From: Vibrio splendidus
GTDB taxonomy: Bacteria; Pseudomonadota; Gammaproteobacteria; Enterobacterales; Vibrionaceae
Direction of reading: 5' to 3'
NCBI RefSeq assembly: GCF_024347615.1
Contig: NZ_AP025509.1
Location: 1,302,001-1,366,000, forward strand
DNA length: 64,000 nucleotides
Part shown: positions 9,128-17,955 of the stretch, one piece after another
Numbering within the stretch: position 1 is the first letter of the stretch
Layout of the letters: each line of letters opens with the position of its first letter
Made by a program: the position numbers and the translations under genes
Notes under the pieces: generated by a model
Database searches by the model: none
What the model saw: only the letters and a program-made list of their open reading frames with translations
What the model was told of the DNA's origin: nothing

Positions 9128-9460
9128 ATGAGTCATTTACGTATTCCGTCACACTGGAAAATTCAACGTTCAACGCCATTTTTCACCAAAGACAACATAC
9201 CGGCTGCATTGCTTAATCACCATAACACCGCAGAAGGCGTATTCGGCCAGATCTGCGTAATGGAAGGCACCGTCACCTTCTACGGTTTTGCCGATGCAGA
9301 AGCGACAGAACCAGAAAGTGTAATCACAATCGAAGCTGGGCAATTTGCCACAAGCCCGCCTCAATATTGGCATCGAGTAGAGCTTAGCGACGACGCACAA
9401 TTCAACATTAACTTCTGGTCTGAGAAAGAGACCAAGAAGATGTTCAACACCCGAAAGTAA
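9128..9460 (+). CDS. YeaR-like DUF1971 cupin protein
   Basis: Small (110 aa) cupin-like protein of the DUF1971 family, which includes E. coli YeaR and the C-terminal part of some TehB-type tellurite resistance proteins. Recognisable segments are RSTPFFTKDNIPAALL, the G-x-V/C-V-M-E-G turn, IEAGQFATSPPQYWHRVE (conserved P-P-x-x-W-H) and FNINFW. In enterobacteria yeaR responds to nitrate and nitrosative stress, but its biochemical function is unknown. The ATG at 9128 follows AAGAGG with good spacing and matches the family start. Its position after fpr and before ldhA may reflect redox stress, which is inference. Confidence 0.8.
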   Translation: MSHLRIPSHWKIQRSTPFFTKDNIPAALLNHHNTAEGVFGQICVMEGTVTFYGFADAEATEPESVITIEAGQFATSPPQYWHRVELSDDAQFNINFWSEKETKKMFNTRK

Positions 9461-9683
9461 GAACCATTCAATATTGATGAACTTATAAGCAAGCTACTTC
9501 GTAGTGTGATTTCCGATGTTCAAAAAGTGATGATAGAAGATCAAATAACCATAGTAATTACAGTGACTAATGGTGATAGACAAGACAAAAAAACTCTAGC
9601 ACACTGGACAAAGTTATTAGTTTTAATCCCGTTTCAGATAATGAATCAGTGGATTATTTATATTTTAGGTAAGAGAGGAAGCC

Positions 9684-10676
9684 ATGCTCAACATTGCTTT
9701 TTTTAGCTCAAAATCATACGACGAAAAATCATTTGAACTTGCAAAAGGCGAACTCAACGCCGAGTTCCATTTTCACGATTTTCGACTCACTACAACAACA
9801 GCAAAAATGGCGCACGACAACGAAGTCGTTTGTGCGTTTGTAAACGACGACCTATCGCGAGATGTGCTAGAGATTCTAGCGAAAGGCGGCACTAAGCTGA
9901 TTGCGATGCGCTGTGCAGGTTTTGATAAAGTCGATTTAGATGCAGCCAAAGAGTTTGGTCTGCAAGTGGTTCGCGTTCCTGCTTATTCACCAGAATCGGT
10001 AGCAGAACACACGGTCGGCATGATGATGTGTTTAAACCGTAAACTACACAAAGCATACCAACGTACTCGCGATGCGAACTTCTCTCTTGAGGGTTTGGTT
10101 GGCTTTAACTTCCACGGTAAAACCGTCGGTGTGATCGGCTCTGGCAAAATTGGTCTAGCAACCATGCGTATTCTGAAAGGTTTAGGCATGAACATCTTGT
10201 GCTACGACCCGTACCCGAACCCATTGGCAAAAGAACTGGGTGCTAAATACGTAGAACTCGACGAACTTTACCAAGAATCTGACGTGATTTCTCTGCATTG
10301 CCCAATGAGTAAAGAGAACTACCACTTACTGGATGCGACGGCATTTGGCAAAATGAAAGATGGCGTGATGATCGTCAACACCAGTCGTGGTGAACTGCTG
10401 GATTCAACTGCTGCGATTGAAGCACTCAAACAAAGCAAAATCGGCGCGCTTGGTCTTGATGTTTACGACAATGAGAAAGAGTTGTTCTTCCAAGACAAAT
10501 CTAACGACGTGATTGTCGATGACGTATTCCGTCGCCTATCCGCTTGTCACAACGTATTGTTCACTGGTCACCAAGCCTTCTTGACTAAAGATGCTTTGTT
10601 CAACATCGCCAATACAACGCTCACCAGTGTTGATGCCTTCTTTACTGGAAACACCAGCGGCAACGAACTCGTTTAA
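9684..10676 (+). CDS. ldhA: Fermentative D-lactate dehydrogenase
   Basis: NAD-dependent 2-hydroxyacid dehydrogenase that reduces pyruvate to D-lactate during fermentation. Motifs: GSGKIG in the NAD-binding Rossmann fold (about 152-157), catalytic Arg in NTSRGELLD, the Glu of the relay in YDNEKELFF, and catalytic His in FTGHQAFLT. Length (330 aa) and start (MLNIAFFSSKSYDE) match E. coli LdhA. An AGAGAGGAAG ribosome site precedes the ATG. The stop TAA is followed at once by TAG and by a 16-bp tandem repeat before the terminator. Confidence 0.95.
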   Translation: MLNIAFFSSKSYDEKSFELAKGELNAEFHFHDFRLTTTTAKMAHDNEVVCAFVNDDLSRDVLEILAKGGTKLIAMRCAGFDKVDLDAAKEFGLQVVRVPAYSPESVAEHTVGMMMCLNRKLHKAYQRTRDANFSLEGLVGFNFHGKTVGVIGSGKIGLATMRILKGLGMNILCYDPYPNPLAKELGAKYVELDELYQESDVISLHCPMSKENYHLLDATAFGKMKDGVMIVNTSRGELLDSTAAIEALKQSKIGALGLDVYDNEKELFFQDKSNDVIVDDVFRRLSACHNVLFTGHQAFLTKDALFNIANTTLTSVDAFFTGNTSGNELV

Positions 10677-10708
10677 TAGAAGATTGAGTTAATAGCAGAC
10701 TGAGTTAA
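10673..10708. repeat. 16-bp tandem repeat spanning the ldhA stop codon
   Basis: Two near-identical 16-bp units, TTAATAGAAGATTGAG and TTAATAGCAGACTGAG, then a third partial unit TTAA. The stop codon (10674-10676) is in the first unit. Confidence 0.7.
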
Positions 10709-10732
10709 AAACAAACTAGCTCTGCAAATACA

Positions 10733-10770
10733 AAGCCACGCTATTCCTAAGTGAACAGCGTGGCTTTTTC
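10733..10770 (+). terminator. Terminator of ldhA
   Basis: Stem AAGCCACGCT / AGCGTGGCTT (10733-10742 with 10757-10766) followed by T residues; may also serve the convergent patatin gene. Confidence 0.85.
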
Positions 10771-10796
10771 GTTTGTCCAGTATTCAAAAACCGTTC

Positions 10797-11669
10797 CTAG
10801 ACGCAGAAATGACAATCTTCAGTGTCTAAACCATACACGCCTTTTCGAATAGCAAGGTGCTCTTCCCCTGCTTTAACACCCATCTCATAACCTGCATTGA
10901 GAGTATTTTGATCCATAGTTAAACGCTTCACTGCGAAAGCTTCTGGCGGCGCAATCACCTTGATGGTCGCATCTTTTGGAGGGTTACGAATGAACTCCAA
11001 AGACTGGTTATAGTTTTCAGCACGTACCGCCATCGACTCCGCAATATTGGGGAATTTCTTTAACAGTTTTTTTAGCATCCATTGATGCTTTTGAGGCTTC
11101 ATTCGGTAACTCAAAGGATGAGAAAGAATCACCGTAATGTCACTTGCACCACGTCGGTATGCTTCACGCACTGGAATCGAATCAGCCACGCCACCATCAG
11201 TATAACAACCACCAGAGAAGCACGGCGTTTCGCGGTAAGCAATAGGTAAAGCGGTTGTCGCCTCAACCACGTTAGAGAGGTTTTCTGGCTTGATATGGTA
11301 ATAATCGGCACTGCCTGTATCGACGTTTGTTACAGCAGCAATGAGAGGGATACTTGAAAACAGTTCACCACAATCGAGTGGGTAACGTTGGTTAGACTCA
11401 TCCCACAACCACTTCACGTCCACCAAGTTACCGCCTTTAGCAAAGCGAGTTGGATTAAAGAAGGTTTTGTCGGTCGCCATGGTAGTAATCACGTTATAAC
11501 TGCGCTTTGGCGCTTGAGATAAGTAACCAACGAGGTTCGACACGCCCGCAGATACACCAATAGCAAAATCATAGGGACGGAAATCGTCTTGCATAAAGGC
11601 GTCCAACACTCCGGCTGCGAAGATGCCTCTCATTGCCCCACCTTCAACAATTAATGCGCTTTTACTCAT
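10797..11669 (-). CDS. Patatin-like phospholipase (YjjU type)
   Basis: Serine lipid acyl hydrolase of the patatin family. It begins ALIVEGGAMRGIFAAGVLDAF, the oxyanion-hole glycine motif, followed by GVSAGVSN with the nucleophile Ser in GxSxG, and DGGVADSIPV with the catalytic Asp (DGG). Length of 290 aa fits YjjU-like cytoplasmic proteins. The start at 11669 is chosen because the family motif begins four residues into this protein; the frame upstream to 11750 has no similarity. The likely substrate is phospholipid, but none is demonstrated. Confidence 0.85.
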   Translation of the reverse strand: MSKSALIVEGGAMRGIFAAGVLDAFMQDDFRPYDFAIGVSAGVSNLVGYLSQAPKRSYNVITTMATDKTFFNPTRFAKGGNLVDVKWLWDESNQRYPLDCGELFSSIPLIAAVTNVDTGSADYYHIKPENLSNVVEATTALPIAYRETPCFSGGCYTDGGVADSIPVREAYRRGASDITVILSHPLSYRMKPQKHQWMLKKLLKKFPNIAESMAVRAENYNQSLEFIRNPPKDATIKVIAPPEAFAVKRLTMDQNTLNAGYEMGVKAGEEHLAIRKGVYGLDTEDCHFCV

Positions 11670-11971
11670 CTCAAACTCTATTACTTTATAAACTGATAGC
11701 CGTAGGATAATCCCGTCCATCTTATAAAGATAATGGGATATGTTTATCAATTCGATAGGTAAAAACTATCAATACAAATGGTGCTAAATTTCAAACAATT
11801 GGCATCGCTAACATGGCTTACCTAATAGATTATCAACCAATACATCTCACCTAAGTGCACTTCGCGGGATACACCTCACCTGGTACACTTCACTTAATGC
11901 ACAGCATGATCAAAAAAGGCCGCTGAGTGATTCACTAAACGGCCTTTCAACTATTTAAACGAGTTTATTGA
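11670..11971. other. Patatin upstream region and katA downstream region
   Basis: 302 bp without a gene. It contains the patatin promoter zone, a loosely repetitive stretch at about 11842-11900 (recurring CACCT and ACTTCAC words), and the katA terminator. Confidence 0.5.
11912..11948 (-). terminator. Terminator of katA
   Basis: AAAGGCCG (11915-11922) pairs with CGGCCTTT (11940-11947), with inner complementarity AGTGA/TCACT; on the minus strand it is followed by a T tract. Confidence 0.85.
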
Positions 11972-13423
11972 TTACGACTTAAATTCGCTCACGTCGATTT
12001 CAAGCAGTTTACCAATGCCTTCACCGTAAGCTGGGTCGGCTTTGTAACAGTGTCTTAGGTGACGCAATTGAATCTCTTTTGGTACGCCGCCTAGGTTACG
12101 AGCAGTGTTATCAAACAGAATCGCTTGTTTTTCTGGTGTCATCAGACGGAACAGGTCACCCGGTTGTGAGAAGTAATCTTCATCTTCGCGGTGATCCCAG
12201 TGTGCCGCTGCGCCATCTAAGTTCAATGCTGGTTCTGCAAAGTCAGGTTGTTCTGCCCATTGACCTTCGTTGTTTGGCTCATAACCCAATGTGCTACCGA
12301 AATTACCATCAACACGCATCGCACCATCACGGTGGTAGCTGTGTACTGGGCAACGAGGTGCGTTCACTGGGATATGCTGATGGTTAACACCCAAACGGTA
12401 ACGCTGCGCATCACCATAAGCAAACAAACGACCTTGCAGCATCTTGTCTGGTGAGAAGCTGATACCCGGAACCACGTTGGCAGGATTGAATGCCGACTGC
12501 TCAACTTCAGCGAAGAAGTTTTGTGGGTTACGGTTCAATTCAAACTCACCCACTTCAATTAATGGGTAATCCGCGTGAGGCCAGATCTTAGTCAAATCGA
12601 ACGGGTTATAAGACACTTTCGCTGCATCCGCTTCTGGCATCACTTGAACTTTCAACGTCCATTTAGGGAAGTCTTGGTTATCGATGCTGTCTAGCAAGTC
12701 ACGTTGGTGGCTTTCACGATCATCACCGATCACTTGTGCCGCTTCTGCATCAGACAGGTTTTTAATACCTTGCTGAGATTTGAAGTGGAATTTCACCCAA
12801 AAACGCTCGTTGTCTGCGTTAATAAAGCTGAACGTGTGGCTACCAAAACCATGCATATGGCGGTAAGTAGCAGGAATACCACGGTCACTCATTACGATGG
12901 TGATTTGGTGTAGAGCTTCCGGAAGAGAAGTCCAGAAATCCCAGTTGTTCTTCGCGCTGCGCATATTGGTGCGCGGGTCACGTTTAACCGCGTGGTTTAA
13001 GTCTGGGAACTTAAGAGGATCACGAAGGAAGAATACTGGCGTGTTGTTACCCACCATATCCCAGTTGCCTTCTTCGGTATAAAACTTCAATGCAAAACCA
13101 CGGATATCACGCTCAGCATCGGCGGCACCACGCTCACCCGCAACCGTTGTAAAACGTGCAAACAGATCGGTCTTTTTACCTATTTCAGAAAACAGTTTTG
13201 CCTTGGTGTATTTTGTGATGTCGTGTGTCACGGTAAATGTGCCGTAAGCGCCTGAACCTTTCGCGTGCATACGACGCTCTGGAATGACTTCGCGGTCAAA
13301 ATGCGCCATCTTTTCTAAAAACCAAACATCTTGAAGAAGTTGAGGACCGCGTTTACCCGCAGTTTGAACATTCTGGTTATGAGCAACAGGACAACCCGCA
13401 GCTGTAGTTAGTTTTTTACTCAT
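11972..13423 (-). CDS. katA: Monofunctional heme catalase, small-subunit clade
   Basis: Converts hydrogen peroxide to water and oxygen in the cytoplasm. Motifs: [14 protein letters not shown] with the distal catalytic His, [12 protein letters not shown] with the distal Asn, and [14 protein letters not shown] with the proximal heme-ligating Tyr. The 483-aa length and C-terminus without a flavodoxin-like domain place it among small-subunit (clade 3) catalases. Single gene with its own terminator. The AT-rich region upstream (13424-13620) could hold an OxyR site, but I could not align one convincingly. Confidence 0.94.
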   Translation of the reverse strand: MSKKLTTAAGCPVAHNQNVQTAGKRGPQLLQDVWFLEKMAHFDREVIPERRMHAKGSGAYGTFTVTHDITKYTKAKLFSEIGKKTDLFARFTTVAGERGAADAERDIRGFALKFYTEEGNWDMVGNNTPVFFLRDPLKFPDLNHAVKRDPRTNMRSAKNNWDFWTSLPEALHQITIVMSDRGIPATYRHMHGFGSHTFSFINADNERFWVKFHFKSQQGIKNLSDAEAAQVIGDDRESHQRDLLDSIDNQDFPKWTLKVQVMPEADAAKVSYNPFDLTKIWPHADYPLIEVGEFELNRNPQNFFAEVEQSAFNPANVVPGISFSPDKMLQGRLFAYGDAQRYRLGVNHQHIPVNAPRCPVHSYHRDGAMRVDGNFGSTLGYEPNNEGQWAEQPDFAEPALNLDGAAAHWDHREDEDYFSQPGDLFRLMTPEKQAILFDNTARNLGGVPKEIQLRHLRHCYKADPAYGEGIGKLLEIDVSEFKS

Positions 13424-13623
13424 GATCTATTCCTTAAGGTCCAAAGGTGCAGCAATAGTGAGTGCACCTTGATATTTATACTGGCTCCCTTTCAAAAGCC
13501 CCTAAAATACTATGGATATAGAATAGACCTCTAATGGCATAAAATATAATCGTTTGTATTTATCGTTATAATCTATAAAACCTATTAATCGGCCAACTTA
13601 GAAACAACGATGTGACACACTGA

Positions 13624-14790
13624 TTAGCTAAGTATCTTTCTTCCTAGCTTTAGCGTCGCTGCTATGTTTCTTGCCGTTCTGGTTAGATTCATTTCAGCCT
13701 CTTTCAGTACCTGATTGAGTGGTTGAGGAGAACGTACCGTTCCAAACAAGCTGCTCATTTCACCATATAAAGCTTCGACTTCAGTACCTAAAGATCCTGC
13801 AATTCCTATGGTGGGAATACCTTGTAAGCTCGCACGTTTAGCAATGCCATAAGGTGTTTTTCCCTGTAGCGTTTGGTTGTCCATTTGCCCTTCGCCAGTA
13901 ATCACAAGGTCAGCACCTTTCAGTACTTCATCGGCTTGAAGAACTGAAAGCACCATCTCAATCCCCGGTTTAATCTGCATATTAAATAGCAGACCAAGTC
14001 CCATCGGCGTGCCACCAGCCGCGCCATAACCAGCACGCTCTTGAACGGGTTCACCACCAACACAACCTTGCGATTCAGCGATTTGAGCAGAATTCGCTAG
14101 CGCCTTATCAAGCAGTAAGACTTGTTCGGGTGTCGCCCCTTTTTGTGGGCCGAATACGTGGCTAGCACCGTTGTCACCACACAACGGATTATCGACATCG
14201 CACGCCACAATTAACTCGATATCAGCACAGCGTGAATCTAGACCTGTAAGGTCAATAGATGCTAACTTCGCTAGCGCAGCACCACCTCGGTTAAGCTCTT
14301 GCCCTGCATTATCTAACAGTGTCCCACCTAACGCTTGAACAATACCCGCACCACCATCATTAGTCGCACTGCCACCCAATCCAAGAATGATGGTTTGAGC
14401 ACCCTGCTCTATCGCTTCCAAAATCAATTGCCCTGTGCCGAATGAAGAAGCAATCAACGGATCACGCTGCTCTGGTTTCAACAAGTCCAAACCCGATGCA
14501 GCAGCTATTTCAATCAATGCCGTTTTGTTCGGGTTGCTATCGGATGGCTCAAGCATCGCCCATTCAGCATGAACCAATGCGCCCAACGGCCCTTCAACTT
14601 GATATGTTCGCTTTTGCCCTACCAAGCCTTGCAGCAAAACATCTACCGTACCTTCACCTCCATCAGCTAAAGGTAAGGTCACGTATTCAGCGTCAGGGAA
14701 GATTTCACGAAAGCCCTTTTCAATACACGCCGCCACCGATACAGCCGATAAAGATTCTTTAAACGAGTCTGGTGCAATAACAATTTTCAT
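13624..14790 (-). CDS. Glycerate kinase (GarK/GlxK family)
   Basis: Phosphorylates D-glycerate, giving 2-phosphoglycerate in the GarK/GlxK branch. It starts MKIVIAPDSFKESLSA, the family hallmark, with LADGGEGTVDVL and GLGGSATNDGGAG (nucleotide/substrate loops) and DLVITGEGQMDNQTLQGK near the C-terminus. Length 388 aa is typical. It is the last gene of the tetronate cluster, 113 bp beyond the permease. The L-threonate pathway itself ends in dihydroxyacetone phosphate and does not need glycerate kinase, so this gene suggests that D-glycerate is also used or formed. The garK or glxK symbol cannot be chosen from sequence alone. Confidence 0.88.
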   Translation of the reverse strand: MKIVIAPDSFKESLSAVSVAACIEKGFREIFPDAEYVTLPLADGGEGTVDVLLQGLVGQKRTYQVEGPLGALVHAEWAMLEPSDSNPNKTALIEIAAASGLDLLKPEQRDPLIASSFGTGQLILEAIEQGAQTIILGLGGSATNDGGAGIVQALGGTLLDNAGQELNRGGAALAKLASIDLTGLDSRCADIELIVACDVDNPLCGDNGASHVFGPQKGATPEQVLLLDKALANSAQIAESQGCVGGEPVQERAGYGAAGGTPMGLGLLFNMQIKPGIEMVLSVLQADEVLKGADLVITGEGQMDNQTLQGKTPYGIAKRASLQGIPTIGIAGSLGTEVEALYGEMSSLFGTVRSPQPLNQVLKEAEMNLTRTARNIAATLKLGRKILS

Positions 14791-14903
14791 ACTGAGAGAT
14801 CCAAAAGAATATTAGGTTTGATGAGTGCCCGATCCAAAAATGCCCCTATTGAAGATCAGCAAGCTAATCACTTAATAGGGGCAGTATATAAAGGTAAGCA
14901 GTA

Positions 14904-16358
14904 TTAGTTAGTAACGGCTGTCTTTACTTGTGATTTCTCTTTGCTTTTTAGCCATACAAATACAGCGCCTAGGACCGCAATTGGAATCAGTGGGTCGATC
15001 AACGTGCCGCCTTTACCAAAGACTAGGTTTAGAATCATTATGATACTTGCACCAATTGCCCATGCTACGGTTGAAGATACAGACCAGATTTTGATTTGGT
15101 CAGCAAGTTCAGTAATACCTAAGGTACGGTTGATAATATGGAAGTAAGAGTCGTTCAAATGAGAGAAGCCAACCGGGCCTACCGCACAAGCTAGTGCAAC
15201 GAACACAGGGTCTAGACCTAACGTTTCAACTAGAGGCAGTGTCATCGTTGCTGCCACCATCATTGATGCCGTTGCTGAACCTTGGATTAAGCGAAGCATT
15301 GATGCGATGGCTAGCGGAACTAATAATGGAGGAATACCGCTGCTTGCAATCGCTTCTGCTACTTGAGGACCAGCACCTGATGCTTTAAGTACGGCCCCCA
15401 TTGCGCCACCACAACCAGTCACTACAAGAATTAGCCCCGTAGTAGACAGAGCATCATCCATAGAGCTAACCATGTCTTTACGCTCAATATGGCGAGTAAG
15501 ACCGTATAGCGCCATAAGAACACCAATACCAACTGCAACTACAGGATTACCAATTAAAGAGATCACAGTGTGTATTGCGCTGTCACCCTGACCAACAAGT
15601 GTGTTGATTAGGATAAAGGCGATTGGAAGAAGGATTGGACCAAATGATAAGAAGTTACTTGGCAGTTCTTTGTCATCCGTCTCTTTTACTTTTTCTAGGT
15701 TTGCCCAATCAGCTTGGTTAGTGATCCATGTTTCACCGTTTGGTACACGGTAGTATTCATTGCCCACGCGGCGAATGTAAATCATAGAAAGCAACATCAT
15801 AGGGATAGATACCATCAAACCCCACATCATGTACTCACCTAGATCAACGCCTAGAATACCCGCAACAGCAACTGGCCCCGGTGTTGGTGGAACAAGTGCG
15901 TGGGTGATCAGTAGGCCAAGTGCCAGTGTCACCCCTAAACCTACCGCTGACTTACCTGTATCACGTGAAATTGCGCGAACAAGCGAGTGTAAAATAATGT
16001 ACGCAGAGTCACAGAATACTGGGATAGCGACAAGTACACCTGTGAAACCAAGTGCCAAGTCTTCACGACCTTTACCACATAGCTTTACAAACGTTTTTGC
16101 CATTCTTACAGCAGCGCCAGAACGCTCAAAACATGCGCCCATAATCACGCCAAACGCGATAATTAAACCAATACCACCAAGAACGCCACCAAAGCCCGCT
16201 TTGATTGCATTAATAAGTTCAGTGGGTGCCATCCCAGCAAACAGACCCATGATGATGCTTGCGATAATCATAGCAAGCGCCACTGGGATTCTTGTTTTTA
16301 TGATCATGCCCATCATGGCTAAAATGCCAATTACAATGCCTATCAGTGCTCCATCCAT
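14904..16358 (-). CDS. GntP-family sugar-acid permease
   Basis: Inner-membrane proton symporter of the gluconate permease family, with about 12-14 hydrophobic segments along 484 residues. The N-terminus (MDGALIGIVIGILAMMGMIIKTRIPVALAMI) and GVIMGACFERSGAA, VPPTPGPVAVAGILGVD, RLIQGSATASMM and FSHLNDSYFHIINRT are family hallmarks. The ATG at 16358 follows AAGGAA; the frame upstream to 16403 is poly-basic and unlikely. It sits within the otn/ltn cluster, so the probable substrates are tetronates (L-threonate or D-erythronate) or glycerate, not gluconate; this is inference from position. Confidence 0.88.
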   Translation of the reverse strand: MDGALIGIVIGILAMMGMIIKTRIPVALAMIIASIIMGLFAGMAPTELINAIKAGFGGVLGGIGLIIAFGVIMGACFERSGAAVRMAKTFVKLCGKGREDLALGFTGVLVAIPVFCDSAYIILHSLVRAISRDTGKSAVGLGVTLALGLLITHALVPPTPGPVAVAGILGVDLGEYMMWGLMVSIPMMLLSMIYIRRVGNEYYRVPNGETWITNQADWANLEKVKETDDKELPSNFLSFGPILLPIAFILINTLVGQGDSAIHTVISLIGNPVVAVGIGVLMALYGLTRHIERKDMVSSMDDALSTTGLILVVTGCGGAMGAVLKASGAGPQVAEAIASSGIPPLLVPLAIASMLRLIQGSATASMMVAATMTLPLVETLGLDPVFVALACAVGPVGFSHLNDSYFHIINRTLGITELADQIKIWSVSSTVAWAIGASIIMILNLVFGKGGTLIDPLIPIAVLGAVFVWLKSKEKSQVKTAVTN

Positions 16359-16520
16359 TGTGTATTCCTTTTTGTGTCTATTTTTGTTGTGTAGGGTTTG
16401 CAAACGAGAGACATAGGTGCGCCTCCCGCTGCACTTTGTTGTACAGCGACTTTTTGTTTTGGCCGCTTTATCTTATTTTTACGAGTTCAAATCTGCCTTA
16501 AAGGCTCGTGCTGGCTGCGT

Positions 16521-17297
16521 CTATAAATACGGTTTAACCCATTCCAAACCAGCTTCAGTTGTATTTTTGGGGTTGTATTCACAACCAATCCATCCTTGGT
16601 AACCTGAATCATCTAGAACATTAAATAAATGTGGATAATTCAGCTCGCCTTCCGATGGTTCGTGCCTTTCTGGTACAGAAGCGATTTGAATATGGCCGGT
16701 ATAAGCAGCCACTTCGCGAATCAAAGTACTTAAGTCGCCATCCATGATTTGCGCGTGATAAAGGTCGAGTTGCAGCTTCACATTTGACCTATCGACCAAC
16801 TTAATCAGTTCGACAGCATCACGTTGGTGAGCAACGAAGTAATTAGGAACATCACGGCTATTCAGCGGTTCAATCATCAATTCAATGTCTTGCTCAGCAA
16901 ATTTATCTGCGGCAAAACGAATGTTTGAGGTGAAGGTTTCAACGTGTTGCTGTCTCGTGAAATTCGCATTATGTAGACCCGACATCGCGTGAACTTTCTT
17001 GCAATTCAGCGCTTTAGCGTACATAAGTGCGGTATCAACACTGGCTTTAAACTCATCTTCACGGCCAGGAATCGCTGCGAAGCCTCGTTCGCCTGCGTCC
17101 CAATCACCTGGAGGCATATTAAAAAGTGCTTGTTCAAAACCAAATTTCTGCATTTTTGCTGCAAGCTCTTCGGCCTCAAATGCATAAGGGAATAGGTATT
17201 CAACTGCTTTGAAACCCGCTTGGTGCGCCTTCTCAAAACGCTCTAGAAATGGCACTTCTGTGAATAACATCGTTAAGTTTGCTGCGAACTTAGCCAT
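16521..17297 (-). CDS. otnI: 2-oxo-tetronate isomerase (hydroxypyruvate isomerase family)
   Basis: AP-endonuclease-2 fold TIM barrel of the Hyi/OtnI family. In the tetronate pathway OtnI converts 2-oxo-tetronate to 3-oxo-tetronate. Family features are FAANLTMLFTEVPFLERF at the start, HAMSGL, MIEPLNSRDVPNYF (metal-ligand Glu), LQLDLYHAQIMDGDL (metal-binding Asp and His) and GCEYNPKNTTEAGLEW at the end. Length 258 aa is typical. Its ATG overlaps the otnC stop by one base (TAATG), which implies translational coupling. The otn neighbours favour OtnI over a plain hydroxypyruvate isomerase. Confidence 0.87.
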   Translation of the reverse strand: MAKFAANLTMLFTEVPFLERFEKAHQAGFKAVEYLFPYAFEAEELAAKMQKFGFEQALFNMPPGDWDAGERGFAAIPGREDEFKASVDTALMYAKALNCKKVHAMSGLHNANFTRQQHVETFTSNIRFAADKFAEQDIELMIEPLNSRDVPNYFVAHQRDAVELIKLVDRSNVKLQLDLYHAQIMDGDLSTLIREVAAYTGHIQIASVPERHEPSEGELNYPHLFNVLDDSGYQGWIGCEYNPKNTTEAGLEWVKPYL

Positions 17298-17944
17298 TAT
17301 TTGCCTCTCCCTTTTAAATCCATCACTTCTTCGTCCGTTAAGTAACGGATATCATTTCCTTTCAATAAGAATGCTAATTTGGCGGTCTCTTCTAGCTCTT
17401 CAGCGTTATCAACGGCATCAACAAAGTCAGTGCCTGTTACTACTGGGCCGTGATTCGCCAACAAAAATGCTCGGTAGTCGCCCGCTCGCTTTGCCAATTC
17501 TTCAGCGATTTGTGGGTCACCGGGGCGTAGGTAAGGAATCACTGGTAACTCACCAATTCTCATCACGAAATACGGTGTGAAAGCCTTAATCGCGTTGTTA
17601 CGATCTAGCCCTTCAAGGCAAGACAGTGCAGTTAGGTATGTAGAGTGCAGGTGCACAATCGCATTGCACTCTGCATTGTTTCTATAAATCGCTAAGTGGA
17701 ACGCGGCTTCTTTTGATGGTTTCTTACCTGATATATGGTTGCCATCGATATCGACAACCGACAATTCCTCAGCCACAAGACGACCAAACGAAGAACCTGT
17801 TGGTGTTGCTAGGAAATGTCCATTTGGTAATTTGATAGATAGGTTACCTGCGCCACCTGTCGCGTAACCTCTTTCGAACATTGAACGAGCGAGCGTTACC
17901 ATTTGCTCTCTTAACTGCTGCTCGTTCATCACAATTTTACTCAT
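17297..17944 (-). CDS. otnC: 3-oxo-tetronate 4-phosphate decarboxylase (class II aldolase family)
   Basis: Zn-dependent protein of the class II aldolase/adducin family. OtnC decarboxylates 3-oxo-tetronate 4-phosphate to dihydroxyacetone phosphate and CO2. Visible: GGAGNLSIKLPNG near the N-terminus, the Zn-binding HLHS motif in AIVHLHSTYLTALS, and LLANHGPVVTG with the third His ligand. Length 215 aa is typical. It lies 11 bp after otnK and overlaps otnI by one base, so the three are cotranscribed. Related aldolases act on fuculose- or ribulose-phosphate; the neighbours make OtnC the best call. Confidence 0.87.
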   Translation of the reverse strand: MSKIVMNEQQLREQMVTLARSMFERGYATGGAGNLSIKLPNGHFLATPTGSSFGRLVAEELSVVDIDGNHISGKKPSKEAAFHLAIYRNNAECNAIVHLHSTYLTALSCLEGLDRNNAIKAFTPYFVMRIGELPVIPYLRPGDPQIAEELAKRAGDYRAFLLANHGPVVTGTDFVDAVDNAEELEETAKLAFLLKGNDIRYLTDEEVMDLKGRGK

Positions 17945-17955
17945 CTGAATCTCGC

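Noticed and set aside
9506..9706. 66-codon open frame before ldhA
   Set aside because: It overlaps the ldhA start in another frame and has no family features.
11842..11900. Loose repeats of CACCT/ACTTCAC words downstream of katA
   Set aside because: Unit boundaries and lengths are not consistent enough to call a tandem array.
13424..13620. Possible OxyR site upstream of katA
   Set aside because: ATAG/CTAT words are present but do not fit the expected 7-bp-spaced pattern.
16417..16602. 61-codon frame on plus between otnI and the permease
   Set aside because: It overlaps the otnI 3' end antisense and shows no protein features.
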